From positions 64,193,455-64,257,454 of the forward strand of contig CM035226.1 in NCBI GenBank assembly GCA_020226215.1: 64,000 nucleotides of DNA. The letters are read 5' to 3'. The position numbers were made by a program, and so were the translations under genes. This DNA comes from Sindora glabra. Taxonomy: Eukaryota; Streptophyta; Magnoliopsida; Fabales; Fabaceae. The notes beneath the pieces are model-generated. The model worked only from the letters and a program-made list of their open reading frames with translations. It ran no database searches and was not told the DNA's origin. The stretch's first letter is position 1, and every line of letters starts with the position of its first letter. Below, one piece after another: positions 1 through 13,166 of this stretch.

Positions 1-363
1 TAGTAACGTATTTTTTTATCAATTTTTTTTTGTTAATAATGCTTAATTTATCAATTTATTTGAACAGAAAGGCAGCCAAACATCTAAAAAAATAGAAGAA
101 TCTAAAGAAGAAACTCAAAGATTCAAGCAATACAGGTCCAATTTATTGGCATGTATAAAGCATATTGATGACCTTTAATTTAATGAGAGATACAAGATGG
201 TGTCGCAACAAAATCCATTTTAGATTTTCATCAATACAAAAATAACAAAGGACCTTGATTGCAATATATGTTGGAAGAGCGATCAAGAAATATAGTCAAT
301 AATTGCAACCTTCTCAAACAAGAATGAACATTTCCTAATTAGGGCGAACATTTGAGAATAACA

Positions 364-657
364 CCTATATTAGTGAAGCTAATTTTTGGAATAAGAGATG
401 GAGAATGGCCTATCAAGATAGCATCTGGCAAGAGGCCACAATCAGATTTAGACATAAGATATTTTTGTGGCTAAGGATGCACGACAAAACTAATACTATT
501 CAATGCACTCCAAAGAGTAGTTGGAGGAACATCAAAGACTGATGTTCATGATGTTTCGCACCTTATAATGCTAATACTGCTGGTGACCCTGTTTGTACTA
601 AACATGACTCACAGACTGGCCTGGTCATACCTCAAATATGTAAAGAAAATAGATAAC
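364..657 (+). pseudogene. N-terminal remnant of the MULE-borne ULP-like protein
   Basis: One frame reads through about 98 codons with a single internal TAA, giving a protein-like stretch (near the start ...FGIRDGEWPIKIAS..., later ...HRLAWSYLKYVKKI). Composition and position suggest the N-terminal part of the same gene as the protease domain downstream. I recall similar N-terminal regions in plant transposon ULP-like proteins but cannot name a domain. No start codon is assigned, and the gene may begin left of the window. Confidence 0.35.
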
Positions 658-2478
658 ATAGCATAATATGGGTGATCTCAATACATACAAAAGCAATTAA
701 TCAGTTCAATTATAAGGGATAGCACACCAAATGTTATTGACTGTGTTATGCTATTGCTAGTAAGTTACAATTTCCAAACTTGTTTTTACTTCGTGTCATT
801 TTCTTTGATATTATCTTCATTCAATTCTATTCATTTAATTGAATGTTCTTGCCATTTTTCTTGTGTGTTTTTTAGTAGTTTTCATTCATGTTACTGTTTA
901 GACACTAAATAGTAACATGTAACTATTTTGTGTGTAAAGTATTACCCTATGTTTTTTGGCAGTTTAGTTGGTGTGACTTTATTTATCCATTTATTTTGAG
1001 CTTTTGGTTCGTATTACTATCTATATACTAAACAACAATATGTTATTGTTTGCTTCTACAAATAGTAATATATTGTTCATTGATAATTTTTTTATTAGTG
1101 AGACTTGATTCTTCTATTTAATTTGAGTTTTTGGTGCATGTTACTGTTTACATACTTAATTTGCTTATTTACTTTGAATTTTTTGTGCATGTTACTGTAT
1201 GAATGTTAAATAGTAACATGTTATTATTTGTTCTACAAACAGTAACATGTTCATTTTTTTAGCTAATTTTTTAATGACATTAAAAGTACCCATTTATTAC
1301 TCCATTTTTAAATGCAACTTCCATTGAAAATTAATATGAGGAAATGTACAATGAATTGTCAATGGTATTGGCTGTGTGAGATAACAAATGTGCTTAGTGA
1401 GCATCATATTTAAATAGTGCTAAAATGTCTCAAATGAGACCTAAAGCTCCTTACACGCTAACTAAGGGGATCAACTTATTAGCTAACTTCAGGTAACCTT
1501 TGGAAAAAGTTCATTTATTCTAAAAATAAAAACATATCAGTACAAGAAAATATGTTACTACTTGTTTTGATAATAGTAACACATTTTTTTATCAATTTTT
1601 TATATTAATCATGGTTGATTTGTCACATTATCCATAGTTTTTATTCGATGTTATTATTTTCACATAAAACAGTAGCATCTTGTTTGATATTACTATTTCT
1701 ACATGAAATAGTAACTCATTGTTTTGCTCATAATTTCATTGTTAATCATACATCATTTTATCTATTTATTGTGTTTTATGATTGGTGTTGTTGTTTCAAA
1801 CCAAATAGAAGCATGTTACTAGAATAAAACATCTAACTATTTGTTTTGAAAATAGTAATATATTAATTTTTATTAATTTTTATTATTAATCATGCTTGAT
1901 TTATTAATTTATTTCTAATTTTTTTCTTTATGTTACTGTTTTCACATAAAACAGTAATACCTTCTTTGATGTTATTGTTTCTAATGGAAACAGTAACACT
2001 TTTTTTTATCAAATTTTTTTCTTAATCATACTTCATTTTATCTATTTATTGTGTTTCATTGTTAATCCTTTACTCATGTTACTGTTATGCTGCCACTTAG
2101 TCTTTTATCTTCATATTACTATTTTTCACTAAACAAAAACATGGTAACTAATTATACTAATGAGGAACTACTCTTGTATTTTAGGTTATCAATAGAGAAC
2201 TCAAGCTAACAAATGAAGAAATACACCTCCTCTACAACCCTGACATATATCTATAACTAATTGAATACAATGACCAAACAAAAATACAAATCATACCCTC
2301 CAAATCGGAGGAATCAAGAAGTGAAAATAACACAAGAATGACCTAGTATATAATTCAACCATGAACAATAAAATTTGACTAATTTGTAGATATTGCACTA
2401 TCCTACAAAGTGCACCCATAATAAGATAAAAATGAAGTACAACAGCTGAACGACTAGCTCTTTAATGTAAGTAGCAAG

Positions 2479-2850
2479 ATAATTGAACTGATCAATGAAT
2501 TAAAGTCTCTCATAGAGAAACTTTAAAGATTAGAGAAATAATTACAACAAAACAAAGAAATAATCGCAAACCTCACACATAAAAACACATGGCTCCAAGC
2601 ATAGCTATCCAAAATAACAAAGTAGATAAAAAATCTTAAAATGGTTATCGACACATTGAAAAATCAAAATAAATAACTTAATGCACAGTTAACAGAAATA
2701 AATGTGCAAGTGGTTGAATAGGAAAAAGTAGAAACTGCAGAAGTTGAAAAATAAAATAAGACTAAGAACAATCAGAGGTCGACGATCACAACGATTAAAG
2801 CAAAAATAAGAAAAATAAATTGTGATGAAGACTGTACGTACTCCGACTAA
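2479..2850 (+). pseudogene. Coiled-coil segment of the MULE-borne ULP-like protein
   Basis: One frame encodes a heptad-like, Leu/Ile/Lys/Glu/Gln-rich region (short runs such as IIELINELKSLIEKL and IKNLKMVIDTLKNQNK) broken only by TAA and TAG codons, never TGA. That pattern fits CAA/CAG (Gln) codons mutated by C-to-T changes. The segment lies between the N-terminal remnant and the protease domain and is probably the linker coiled coil of the same protein. Function is not known, and the product is no longer translatable. Confidence 0.4.
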
Positions 2851-3711
2851 AGGAAAAAATCGACAAAACAAATACAAATCGATAATAAAAAACATCTACT
2901 GAGGAGGATATTAGGAAGAGCAAAAAGGCTTATATAATAATCTTAGAGCAAATAGTAACAGAATTGCCTAAAAAGAAATAGACTCAAAAGGCAACAAAAA
3001 CTACAAAGTAGCCAACTACAAAATATCTCACCCAAGATGTCAAGAACAAAATAGTCTAAATAAGAAAAACATGAAACCTTTCGTAAGTCATGCTCTATTT
3101 TCTTGTTAATTCCTTTGATTAACTCAATATTATTGCCTACTACCTCAACTCATTTCTATGCCATATCACCATTTGTAGGACTTTTGTCTAGACATCTCTT
3201 TAGCAGGATATGTTCATAATGTTAGAGGAGTTGATGGATATCCTCGTAGACAAGGCAACAACAAATAAAGTGTGTATACTCTGAACTTTTACAACATTAC
3301 TATTTTATCTTGTTCTTTTTTATAGTTATATTACTATTTTGAGTCAAAATAGTAATATGACAGCACTGAGTTTATTTACGCTAAAAAACATGATGTTACT
3401 ATTTGGAATCCAAACAATAACATGCAACTACTTGTGTTGTTAAAAATTAGGAATAGTAATGTTGCTATTTGGAATTTAACTTCTTCTTAATCAATTCATC
3501 TCACAAGAGCTAATCCTTCAATTTCATATTATAGATAGCCATGTGTACATACTCAGCTTGATTACTATATCCAGGAAAAATAAGATATTTGCATTCGACA
3601 GCTTTTGCTAGGTAAGATCTTAAATCCATTCCCTAAATGTAAAATACAGAAAATACTTTGGTACTGACTTGTGTTCAAATTATATTGATAGTCTTGTATT
3701 GTGAGCATGGT

Positions 3712-4898
3712 TCAACTATACCAAGAAGCAAGGTAGTACAAATTTGATGCAAAGATAGAGGAAGCAATGGCTACAAAAATTGTTCTATTTCTAATAAACT
3801 CAATAGGTGTTAATAACTACAACAACCCCAATCACTATACATTGCTCGTGCTTAATAACATAGACTGCAAGTGGACACATTATAACTCAATGAGGTTGAG
3901 AAGAAAAAGGGTTGCAAATTTTTACTTTCATGATAGCAAAATGGTGGTGAGTAATATTCATATAATGATCAAATATCAAGTGTTGTTACTATTTGTTATT
4001 GTCTTGAAGTTTCATTACCAACTATTATTGATTTTTCTATCTATTTTATTTTTTAATTGATCTTACTATTTCCAAACCAAATAATAACATCTCAGTCTAA
4101 CGAAAAATAACATGTTATCTTTGGTATAGAGACAGTAACATATTTTTTCCTTTGAGAAAGCATATCAAGTGTGATGCTACTCTATGATGTGTTATTTTTT
4201 TGTTGATGTTACTGTTTCATGTGAAAACATTAACACATTATTTTGTTGCAATTTCATTGTTAATCAAACTTTATTTATTTATTTATTCTGATTTTTTAAT
4301 TAATATTACTATTTCCACACCCAAAAAATAAAATCTCAAAATAAGAAAATAATATGTTATTGTTAAAAGTAAAAATAGTAACATGTCATTTTTTTATTGA
4401 TTTTCTTCTTAATGATGCTTGATTTCTAAATTCATTTTTAGTTTTCATTTTGATGTCACTGTTTGTAGACTAGACAATAACATATTCCTTTTTTCATTTG
4501 ATACCTTACCTAACTTCTCTATTTAACAACAGAATGACTATTATGAGAAAAAGAAGAATGAAATCCTTCAAAAGAATGAAATGAACATGGGAATAAAACT
4601 AGTAATTGTAAAGCCTTCTTTTGAAATCATATCATACAAAAGATCAAAAAAACAAGAACCTGTATCGTAAGTAACAACTTCTTTTCTAATACAAAAGCAC
4701 CATGACTAGGAGGTACCATACTAACTCATTTCTTAAATTTACAATCTTAGGCTAGATTGCAGGATCTTTGTAATTAAATAAATAGAGGATCTATTCAATA
4801 ACAAAGAGTTTGAAGAACAATTTCTACTAGAATTTATGAAGAAATATAGAGCAAGATTAGTTACTGAATTCCTTAAGAATTTCAATCCTTCAAATTAA
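3712..4898 (+). pseudogene. ULP1-like (peptidase C48) cysteine protease domain, MULE-borne, inactivated
   Basis: The C48 fold cleaves SUMO-type modifiers through a His-Asp-Cys triad. Here His is seen in NHYTLLVLN (codon 3833-3835). The Asp of the usual YDS motif is Asn (HYNS, codon 3884-3886). Cys is kept in LDCRIFVIK (codon 4758-4760). A C-terminal helix ends at a TAA at 4896-4898. An 84-bp intron at 4667-4750 (GTAAGT...CTTAG) joins exons in frame just before the catalytic Cys, and the usual Gln appears just upstream in KQEPVS. An earlier exon probably lies at 3550-3612, before a GTAAGA donor. In-frame stops (a TAG near 3740, a TAA after the Cys motif) show it is dead. Confidence 0.7.
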
Positions 4899-5037
4899 AG
4901 TTGATTATTATGTATATATGTAACATTCAATTACATGTAACATTATAGATTCAATTGTATATAACATTCAACTATATGCAACATTTAATCGTAAATGTTA
5001 ATAAAAATACATTATATTCTTTTTTCTAGTTTATGTT

Positions 5038-5745
5038 AACATTCAGAATTCATTTGCCTATGATTTATGAACTTCTACCTTGATGTTACTCTTTTCGATC
5101 AAAACAATAACATGCAATTATGTATTACTTTTCATTCATGTTACTACTAAAACTAATAAAAATGAAACATATTCTTCTTTCCAGTTTTATTTAACATTTA
5201 GAATTCATTTACCCTATCTTTAGAACTCCTACCTTGGTGTTACTATTTTGAATCAAAATAGTAATATGCAAGTAATTGTATTGTTTATCCGTTAATATTG
5301 CTACTAAAACTAATAAAAAAATAGCATGTTCTTTTTTTCAGTTTCTTTCAACATTCAAAATTCATTTATCCTATATTTATGAACTTCTACCTTAGTGTTA
5401 TTATTTTTTATCAAAATAGTAACATCCAATTGTGTATTACTTTTCATTCATGTTACTAGTAAAACTGATAAAAATGAAGCATATTCTTCTTTATTCAGAA
5501 ATTAATTAATTTCCTTTAGCATTCAAAAATTAATTAATTTCAAGCTTCCTTGATATTACTGTTTCGAATCATAACAATAATATAAAAGTAATTGTGCTAT
5601 TTTTTCATTGATGTTACTACTAGAACTAATAAAAAAATAGTACGTTCTCCTTTTAACATTTAGAATTCATTTACTCTATATTTATGAACTTCTACTTTGG
5701 TGTTATTGTTTCTGATCAAAATAGTAACATCAAAGTAATTGTGTA
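5038..5745. repeat. Tandem repeat of about 155 bp, 4.6 copies
   Basis: Units begin with AACATTYAGAATTCATTT near 5038, 5193, 5350, 5518 and 5655 (spacings 155, 157, 168 and 137 bp). Each contains one hairpin motif plus a TACTAAAACTAATAAAAA block. The array fills the gap between the convergent 3' ends of the ULP-like gene (stop 4898) and the transposase (stop 5891). Confidence 0.75.
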
Positions 5746-5890
5746 TTTTTTAATTTTTAACCAAACAAGAACATGTCAAGTATTAATATTAACTAACAAT
5801 CACTTACATTAATGTATTTTAATCATATTGTTGTTCTTTTTTACATAAAAAAATCATAATGAATGCAATTATGCTATAAAAAAACTCCAT

Positions 5891-8377
5891 TCAAGCTGAC
5901 TCTTTACAACTATTCTTATTATGATGTCCCAGTTTATCATATCTTCTGCACCTAATTTTCTTAACATACTCACCCTTCGACCTAATCCTCATCTTCTTAG
6001 GTCTACCTGTTTGTCTTTTTGAAATCGGAGGTAAGATAGATGCTTCATCACCTACAACAACCTCCTACCTTAACATTATAGGAATTGGATGTATGACATG
6101 TTTATAAATCTTCCTATATGTGCTCACATGAAAATAATTCTCAATAACCTTATTCAAAGAAATCTCACATCTTCTTATAGCGGCAATTGCATGCATACAA
6201 GGAAAGTCATCTAGTTACCACTAGTTACAAGTGCAACTATGTTGAGAAATATCCACACATATGGTTAGATCTGCTAACACCTCAAAAATAGTTTCTGATG
6301 ACTTCCTAACAATTTAACCTTTGCACTTTCTTAAGTATAATTTTAATCTCGACAACCAGACTAGACAAATAATACTATTTTAGCATAGTGATTATGACCT
6401 TTATTTAGCAAGTCACTCCATCAACTTCGAACAAATATTATCAACCATATTTGTGATTGGTAACTTCCTTACATCACGAATCCATGAATTGCAAGATTTA
6501 GCTGCATTTGATGTCATCTCACCATAATGACAACTACGATTGAAAGCATTCAACCAACATTCCGGTGTAAGTCCCGTGAGAAAATTCTTAGCAGTCTGAC
6601 CTCCTTCCCATTTGAAAACTGTCATGTTCTTAATGAATGCACCTACTGTTAGGGAATATGCACATATTCCACAAAAGTGAACTATATGCTCCCTGAAGGA
6701 ATTTGAAAATGCAGCACTACTAAATCTGTCATTTAAATTCTATTTTAAATGATAAAGATAAAAGAAATAAGGTGCTATTGGAAAAACCTTTAGTATTACT
6801 TCAAGCAATCCTAAATTATGATTAGAAGTAAAAGTGACACATCGATCTTCATCAAATATAGAGAACAACTGTGAAAGGAACCAAAACTAGTTTTCTTGAT
6901 TTTCAAAATCAACCATAGCAAAAGTTAAAGGAAACAACCTTGAAATAGAACAATCATACCAAACATAAACATAAACCATTAAAACAAAAACAACCACACT
7001 ATTTTCATGTTACTATTTCATCTCTTAACAGTAACATCAATCCAATAGCCAGATTAATACATCCAACTATCAATACAACTAACACAAACTACAAATCCAT
7101 CTAATTTATTGATGTTATTATTTACTTTTCAAATAGCAACATTGATAAAAACTCAGAATAAAATATCTAAATAAGGGGACATTTTACATGAAAATACTAA
7201 TAAAAAGAAAGGGCAAAAAACAAAAGGCCTTCCATGTTATTGTTTCTAAACTAAACAATAACAAGGAATGCCATGTTACTGTTTGACTTGCAAAATAGTA
7301 ACACCAACCAAAGGGCCGAAAAAGAATTGTTCTTAACTAAAAAACTACTCACCTTGATTGTTATCTGTGCCTGTAACTGATAGGTTAACCCCCTTAAACT
7401 TGGACTTCAAAAAAGTCCCATCAATAATTCAAAAAAGTCCTACAAATAAATAAAAGTGGTCTGCAAAACATGAATCATTCAATGCAAGCACGAAATGCAA
7501 TAAACATCCTTTTGAATATCTTATTACTATCATCCACATCTACCATAATGCAGCTATCAAGATTCACTTCCTTCATAACATATACATACTAATTGATTTA
7601 TTTAAAGGAGTCATCAAAATTACCAAATATCATTCCCCTTACTTTTTCTATTGCACGCCATGTCTTGCAATAGGGAATTGTCAATCTATAATTATTTTGA
7701 AAATGATTTACAACTTCACTAACTATCAATGATGGAGATCTTTTAACTAAATTCACCATTAATTCAGAAATCAATTTAGAATCTATCTTCTTTGAAGTTG
7801 AAGTATTTAACATAAGACTATAAGTATAATGATTCACTAACTTCTTAATATAGAAATAACTATTCACCTTGGACAATGAAGCCATGACAACCCACTCACA
7901 ACGTTCTGAATGCTTTTTTGAGCATACAGCTACCACCTTCATTTTTGTATTCCTAACATAATCAAATGAAAAACCTCTCTCAATCAAATACTTGCATAAT
8001 GCATTTCTAAACTCAACAACACTACTAAGAAACCTTTGACCAATGTGGCTCACTCCACTTGACCATGAATCGGACAACAAAAGCCTTTTACTATTTAAAA
8101 AATACAAACTTAGAACCAAAGTAGCATCACACTCAGTAACATAAAAAATAGTTACCTGTCTCTCCAAAACAAAAATACCATCATAGAGCGAATGTGATGC
8201 AAAACTCGAACTAATATTAACACTCATATTCAAATATTTTAAGTCCAGAACTTTAACCAAATCAATCGTATTATTTAGTTCTGACCTATTCCTCAGCAAA
8301 CGAATAGGATGGCCAAGGAAAGAATATAATAGGGAAAAATTTCTAGGAAATAAATCTTTAAAATTCGCACACATCAT
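5891..8377 (-). pseudogene. mudrA-type MULE transposase, degenerate but with all domains in order
   Basis: A DDE transposase that would cut and join the MULE ends. On the minus strand, 8377-7598 is an intact 259-codon frame with the MuDR DNA-binding region at about residues 113-185 (Cys142, Cys150, Trp152; the last Cys of the usual HxC pair is Tyr). The DDE core follows near 7500-7360 with a 22-bp duplication over the first catalytic motif (FIDGTFLK type). A probable intron lies at 7352-6939 (GTGAGT donor). The core resumes at 6938-6640, where the second catalytic motif SDR is SNH (Asp to Asn). Residues typical of the C-terminal part (MTSNAAKS, LPITNMVDNI) are at 6625-6413. A SWIM zinc-finger remnant (CTC...CMHA) is near 6190-6256, then GRPKK and a CCHC-like knuckle lacking one Cys before the TGA at 5893-5891. 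Many stops lie between the blocks. Confidence 0.85.
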
Positions 8378-11300
8378 CTCAACTAAATTATCGTATTCTA
8401 TTTCAGTATTAATCTACACTACCAGAATTTCAACCTCACACTTGCATACGAGCAACAGACACTATTTTATTAACAAAAAAAATCACAAATACCTGGTAAC
8501 AATGTGATCAGAAAAACTTAAACGATCAATACAAGCGAATGCAATCGAAAAATAAAGTAGACCAATCAGATATGACAGAAAAAATAGAGGCCATCAATAA
8601 TGAGTTCAATCAATAATTTGTGATAACGATGCATTAAGAAAGTATGAATGTCTCACATGAAATAGGTGAGAATAACGCCTAATTGAAAAAAGACATTTTG
8701 GAAATATAAAAGTTATAATTTATAAAATTGGCACCTCTTTAAAAAAAAGTCTAGCGCTAACACCTTTTTGAAAATAAGTTTATGAAATGCTACTAGAATG
8801 CAATTTACCAAAAAAAAAAGTTACAACTAGGTTGTCAAAAAATGTTTTGATCATAGGTAAATAATTGGAAAAAATTTTAGTTGTCTATTGGGTACAATTT
8901 TTATATTCATTATCAATAAAAATTTATAATTTTATTATTATTAAAAAGTGAATAAAATAATTAATTTTTAAATTATCTTTATTTAAATTTATTTTAATTT
9001 TTATTAATAATGGATACATAAATTATATGCTTGTCGGGCAATCAAGAATTACCCAATTAGGTTGGAAGGCTTATCGTCTTTACGTATCACAAAGCTACCA
9101 TTATTGGCTCTCAATTAATGCAAGACATCAGAAAATCCGTAACCTATCTTTAATGAGATTGAGATAGAGATGAGATGAGGACTAATAATTAAGGATAAGA
9201 TATATAATCACTGTCCAGCGGTCAACAAAGGAAGGCCTTTGATTAGGTGAAAAACCATAACAATTAGTATAAGAATTCAAGGAGTTGTAGAGTCCAAGTT
9301 GATTGCGATGGTGTTGAAAAGAGTAATATTATTCGTAGTCTTCGCTATTTATTCTCCTCTCATTTTTTTTTAATGCAAAAAAAGTTAAATTAACCTATAT
9401 TTTTTTTACAAATTCAAAAAATCTATCTTTTTTTAATATGAAAAAATAAGTGAGAGACGAATCTGCGTTAAAAAGTACACATAATTTTATTCTAATTCAA
9501 AATCTTCAATTTGGTGTGCCATGCTGCGACGACAAAGCATGCTCTGTCCAGTATTTGCAAGAAGAGTTGTTACAATATTTCTTTTATTTCTCCTTCATTA
9601 ATTACTTTTATTACTAAACGGATATAATTGGTTCATAATTTTAAACTGAAGTGTATTGCACGCAAAATTATCATTATGCTAACACTCACAATTATAATTT
9701 GTATTCTTCACGACAACTATTTGTATCTTTTTCAATTACAATTTTCGTTATGTGATTACAATTGTAAGTTTGTAACTTAGTATCATGAAATTTATAGTGT
9801 GTATAATTTAGATTAGATCAATACATATCCCGTTTAAACTCAGTATTAACAATATTTAACTGGTTTGACTGATTTCTGTGCCTCCGGTTGTTTGAGAGGC
9901 TGCAAAGATTTACTGTGATTTCGAGGACCAATTGCATATATTGCAGCATAGTGTGACGAAATGATTAAGTTGTCAGCTTCTAAAATTATTATTTACCTCT
10001 GCTTTGCTGCTTCTTTGCGTAAAAACTCAGATATTGCCCTCCTTGAACATATGTACGACGAAGTATTATTCACAACGCTTCCTTACATAATGCTGCTACG
10101 TAACCCCAAGGTTGGCTAAGCGCCGCCAACGTGTTATAGTTTGTAATAACGGCTAAATTTGGGGGGGGGGGGGGGGACGATTAATATAATGTAAAATTAT
10201 AAAAAATTGGTTACAGTTTGAAATGGTAATAATATATATAATAATATAGTTGTAAAATGCAATTTAAAATGATGGTTAGAAATTTAATTTTGGAGACCAT
10301 ATAAATCACTTGCCCTTTAAATTTTTTTCAATAATAAAAGCAGTTAAATTATTAAATGTATATACACAAAAGAATCTAATATCAAATTTTAAATGTAAAG
10401 AAAAACATAAAATTTTCAAGAAATAGTGAATACCACTTAAAATAAAAGTTCACAAATCACTCACCATTTGCTTATTTTAATAAAAAATATGAGTGAAGAA
10501 AATCAAGGAAAAAAATTAGAAAAGAGGAATTTTCATTTACTCAATTGTAGGGTAGAAAAAGGTTAAAAATGAAAAGAAGTAGAAAAGGTTATAAGAATCT
10601 ATCATTTTTATTTTCTTTGAAAACTTGGGAAGAAAATGGATGAAAATTAATAATTTTATGTTTTTGTATCAAAATTGTCCGATCTCTCTTTTATTAATTT
10701 AGTTTTTAAAAATAATATTATCAATCAATAAAATTTAACTTACTTCTTTTACTTTCCTATTTAAACAAGCGGAACAAAATCATTTCCTTTTTATATATTT
10801 TTTCAATTATATAAGGAAAGAGAATTTTTTTTTCTTAATATTCTCTTTTTTTTTATTTTCTTCCCTCTTTCTTTTCTCTTTTAAATTAAGCAAATGGTCA
10901 AATTATTAAACAGTACGAATTTCTTTTATTGAATTCTTGGAGTATGAAAAAACTATTTTCAATAAAAAAAATGCAGAGAATATTTTCTCTCGACTCGTTG
11001 ATGATCAAGATAGATTAGTCAAATTACGCACAAGCTGCATGGCAAATAAATAACTAGAGTAAAAACAAAAATTAAACCCGTTGGCGGCTTTGAGCAAAGT
11101 GTTCATACCGCAAATTGGGGCACGAATAACTAAGCAACTGAACGCGGAGATACTTCCAATAGTTACAGCCATAATCCAGCCCAATGCACATTAACAAACG
11201 ATGATCAAAGAGATAAACATCTCTTTAAGGAATAGTACCTAATTTTATGAAACCTAATCTGTGGTCCCTAATACCCTGCTTCACTTTGGGTATGACAAAG

Positions 11301-12221
11301 GGACAAAACGGTCAATGGAAGCACTGGCATGGAGAGACATTTGAGAGAATCAACGAGGGATAAAATCATCGTCAGCGCGGATTCTGCCTAATATGTGAAA
11401 GTTAAGACAAAATTTACCTTAGTTAAGTAAAGTACGTATCTATATTGCCAATTGGCTATTTCAGATAGCAATGATGGTAAGATGGTAAAATACTTGTCAA
11501 TCACATGCACCTCTTTGCCTTAACCATAACGTAACATCTCATCGTCAAGGCAAAAGGTGATGCTTTTGCTTTACACACCAAAAGGTCTTTTATATACAAA
11601 GATAAGAAACATTTATGCTGCAGTTGATGTTTCAATATGTTATTAAATTTAATTATTGATATGATATTATGTGATATATTTAAAAGAATTATTAATTTAA
11701 TATGCACTTAAATTTATTAGTATATCAATAAATTTTAGTTCCTTTAGTAAAGATAAAGATTATATCAATATTGAAAGAGTAATACTTTGCATTAACCTTG
11801 ATGTGCCAATTATTAAACACCGCTGAAAATTCACAAAATGATGATATCAAGGCCCTTGAACTGCAATCACCCTCCTTGTTGCATTTGTTGTGGAATCTTT
11901 AAATCTTCTTTCATTTTTTATTGTTATTGAGTAACAAAATGATGAAAGTAAAAAAAATGTCACGAATTTATCACTAAACCAAAAGTTATATAGTTAGGAT
12001 GTAATTTTGTTTTTATTACACTTGAGAGTTGCATCATGTACATACATGTTGAAAGGGGCCCGCACTCCAATATTATAAATGTCATAGATAGATATTAAAA
12101 AAATAATTATACAAGAAATTCTGAAATCTTCTTTGTCCAGTACAACATTGATAACGACAAAATTAAAGTTTTAAACCTCTAATATATTAATCAAAATTTT
12201 ATCATTAAACCATCATATAAC
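8378..12221. other. AT-rich intergenic DNA, no gene recognised
   Basis: The first 450 bp is the 5' flank of the MULE transposase and may include the MULE right end. The rest is low-GC sequence with a G run at 10161. Short open frames here (for example 11501-11707 on -) have low-complexity translations and no recognisable motif. Confidence 0.5.
10161..10176 (+). repeat. Homopolymer of 16 G
   Basis: An uninterrupted G16 run in otherwise AT-rich sequence. It could form a G-quadruplex, and its exact length is prone to sequencing and assembly error. Confidence 0.95.
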
Positions 12222-12224
12222 AAG

Positions 12225-13155
12225 AATATTTGATAAATAATTTTTTGTTAGTTTTTAATTGATTTAAGTATTTTTAACTATTTAATCAAGTCAAAAGATT
12301 TGAGTATTTGATAAATAGTATTTTAATCAATTTATTAGTTCTCAAGTCACCATTTTAAAAAAGTTAAAAATAATAACTTTTTGAAATAGTTGATTTAAAT
12401 TTAATATAAAAAATACATTCTTACTTATAATTATATTTTATTTTTAACATTTCCATCCTTGGTAAATAATAAAATACTAATTTATATTTATCTATTTTTG
12501 AGAGAAAAATCTATTATAGATAATAAATTATAATTTTTTTATTTTTTATATAAAAACTAAATAAGTATAATAAATTATATTTAAATATTTACATAATAAT
12601 AAAAGATACATGAATAAAATTACATCCTTTCTAGCAAATTGTATAAAAAGAAAAGAATACATATCTCATTTCATAGCAAATAATAGAAAATGTATTGAGT
12701 AGATTATTATTTTTTTTATCAAACGATATCTTTTGAATTAAAGAATAGTACATATTAAGAATAAGAAAAAAATAGCAGAATAATATTACTTGTGGAAGAC
12801 ATATTTTTATACTTAAAATATGTATAATTCGTTAATATTTTTAATGATAAATATATGAATTTTAAATTTAATATTAAAAATAGTTACAAAATAAACTTTA
12901 ATAGTTACTACATTTATTAAAATATCATAAGTATTTTTAATTAAAAATTATAATTGTTCATTTTTTACAAGAAAATCAAATAAGTATAATAAATTATAAT
13001 GATATATTTTCTTAAAAATTTAATATAATAAATAATCTATTATAATCTAAAATATTATTAAAGTCAAAGAATACTCAAATAAATCATAATATATATTTTT
13101 ATATATTATTTTAACACAAATAACTAATAATAATTCATTAATTTTATCAAATATT
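12225..13155. mobile_element. Possible MITE in very AT-rich DNA
   Basis: A 13-nt exact inverted repeat, AATATTTGATAAA, lies at 12225-12237 and, inverted, at 13143-13155. A near-copy in direct orientation at about 12305 weakens the case. The sequence between is extremely A+T rich and non-coding. No convincing target duplication was seen. Confidence 0.3.
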
Positions 13156-13166
13156 TTCATATAAAT

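Larger units (their letters stand above)
887..7310. repeat. Dispersed short hairpin repeat, consensus TGTTACTRTTT-N5-12-AAAYAGTAACA
   Basis: The motif and its complement recur dozens of times. The clearest copy is at 887-919, where 14-nt arms (887-900 and 906-919) differ at one base around a 5-nt loop. Others lie near 1188, 1550, 1650, 1690, 1930, 1970, 3330, 3395, 4200, 5085, 5230, 5400, 5560, 5705, 7010 and 7240. They sit in presumed introns of both genes and between them, often followed by a TTTTTTATCAATTTTTT-type tract. I saw none outside the MULE in this window. Confidence 0.75.
1..8830. mobile_element. Mutator-like element (MULE) carrying a ULP1-like gene, left end outside window
   Basis: Two convergent broken genes, a ULP1/C48-like protease on + (to 4898) and a mudrA-type transposase on - (8377 to 5891), share one repeat landscape, so I read them as one element. 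MULEs that carry a SUMO-protease-like gene are known in plants (the Kaonashi or KI type in Arabidopsis). The right limit near 8830 is a guess from the change of sequence character after the poorly conserved region at 8690-8830; I could not see a clear terminal inverted repeat or 9-bp duplication. The left end is not in the window. Confidence 0.6.

Noticed and set aside
11501..11707. 68-codon minus-strand frame
   Set aside because: Ile/Leu/Asn-rich translation from AT-rich DNA with no motif.
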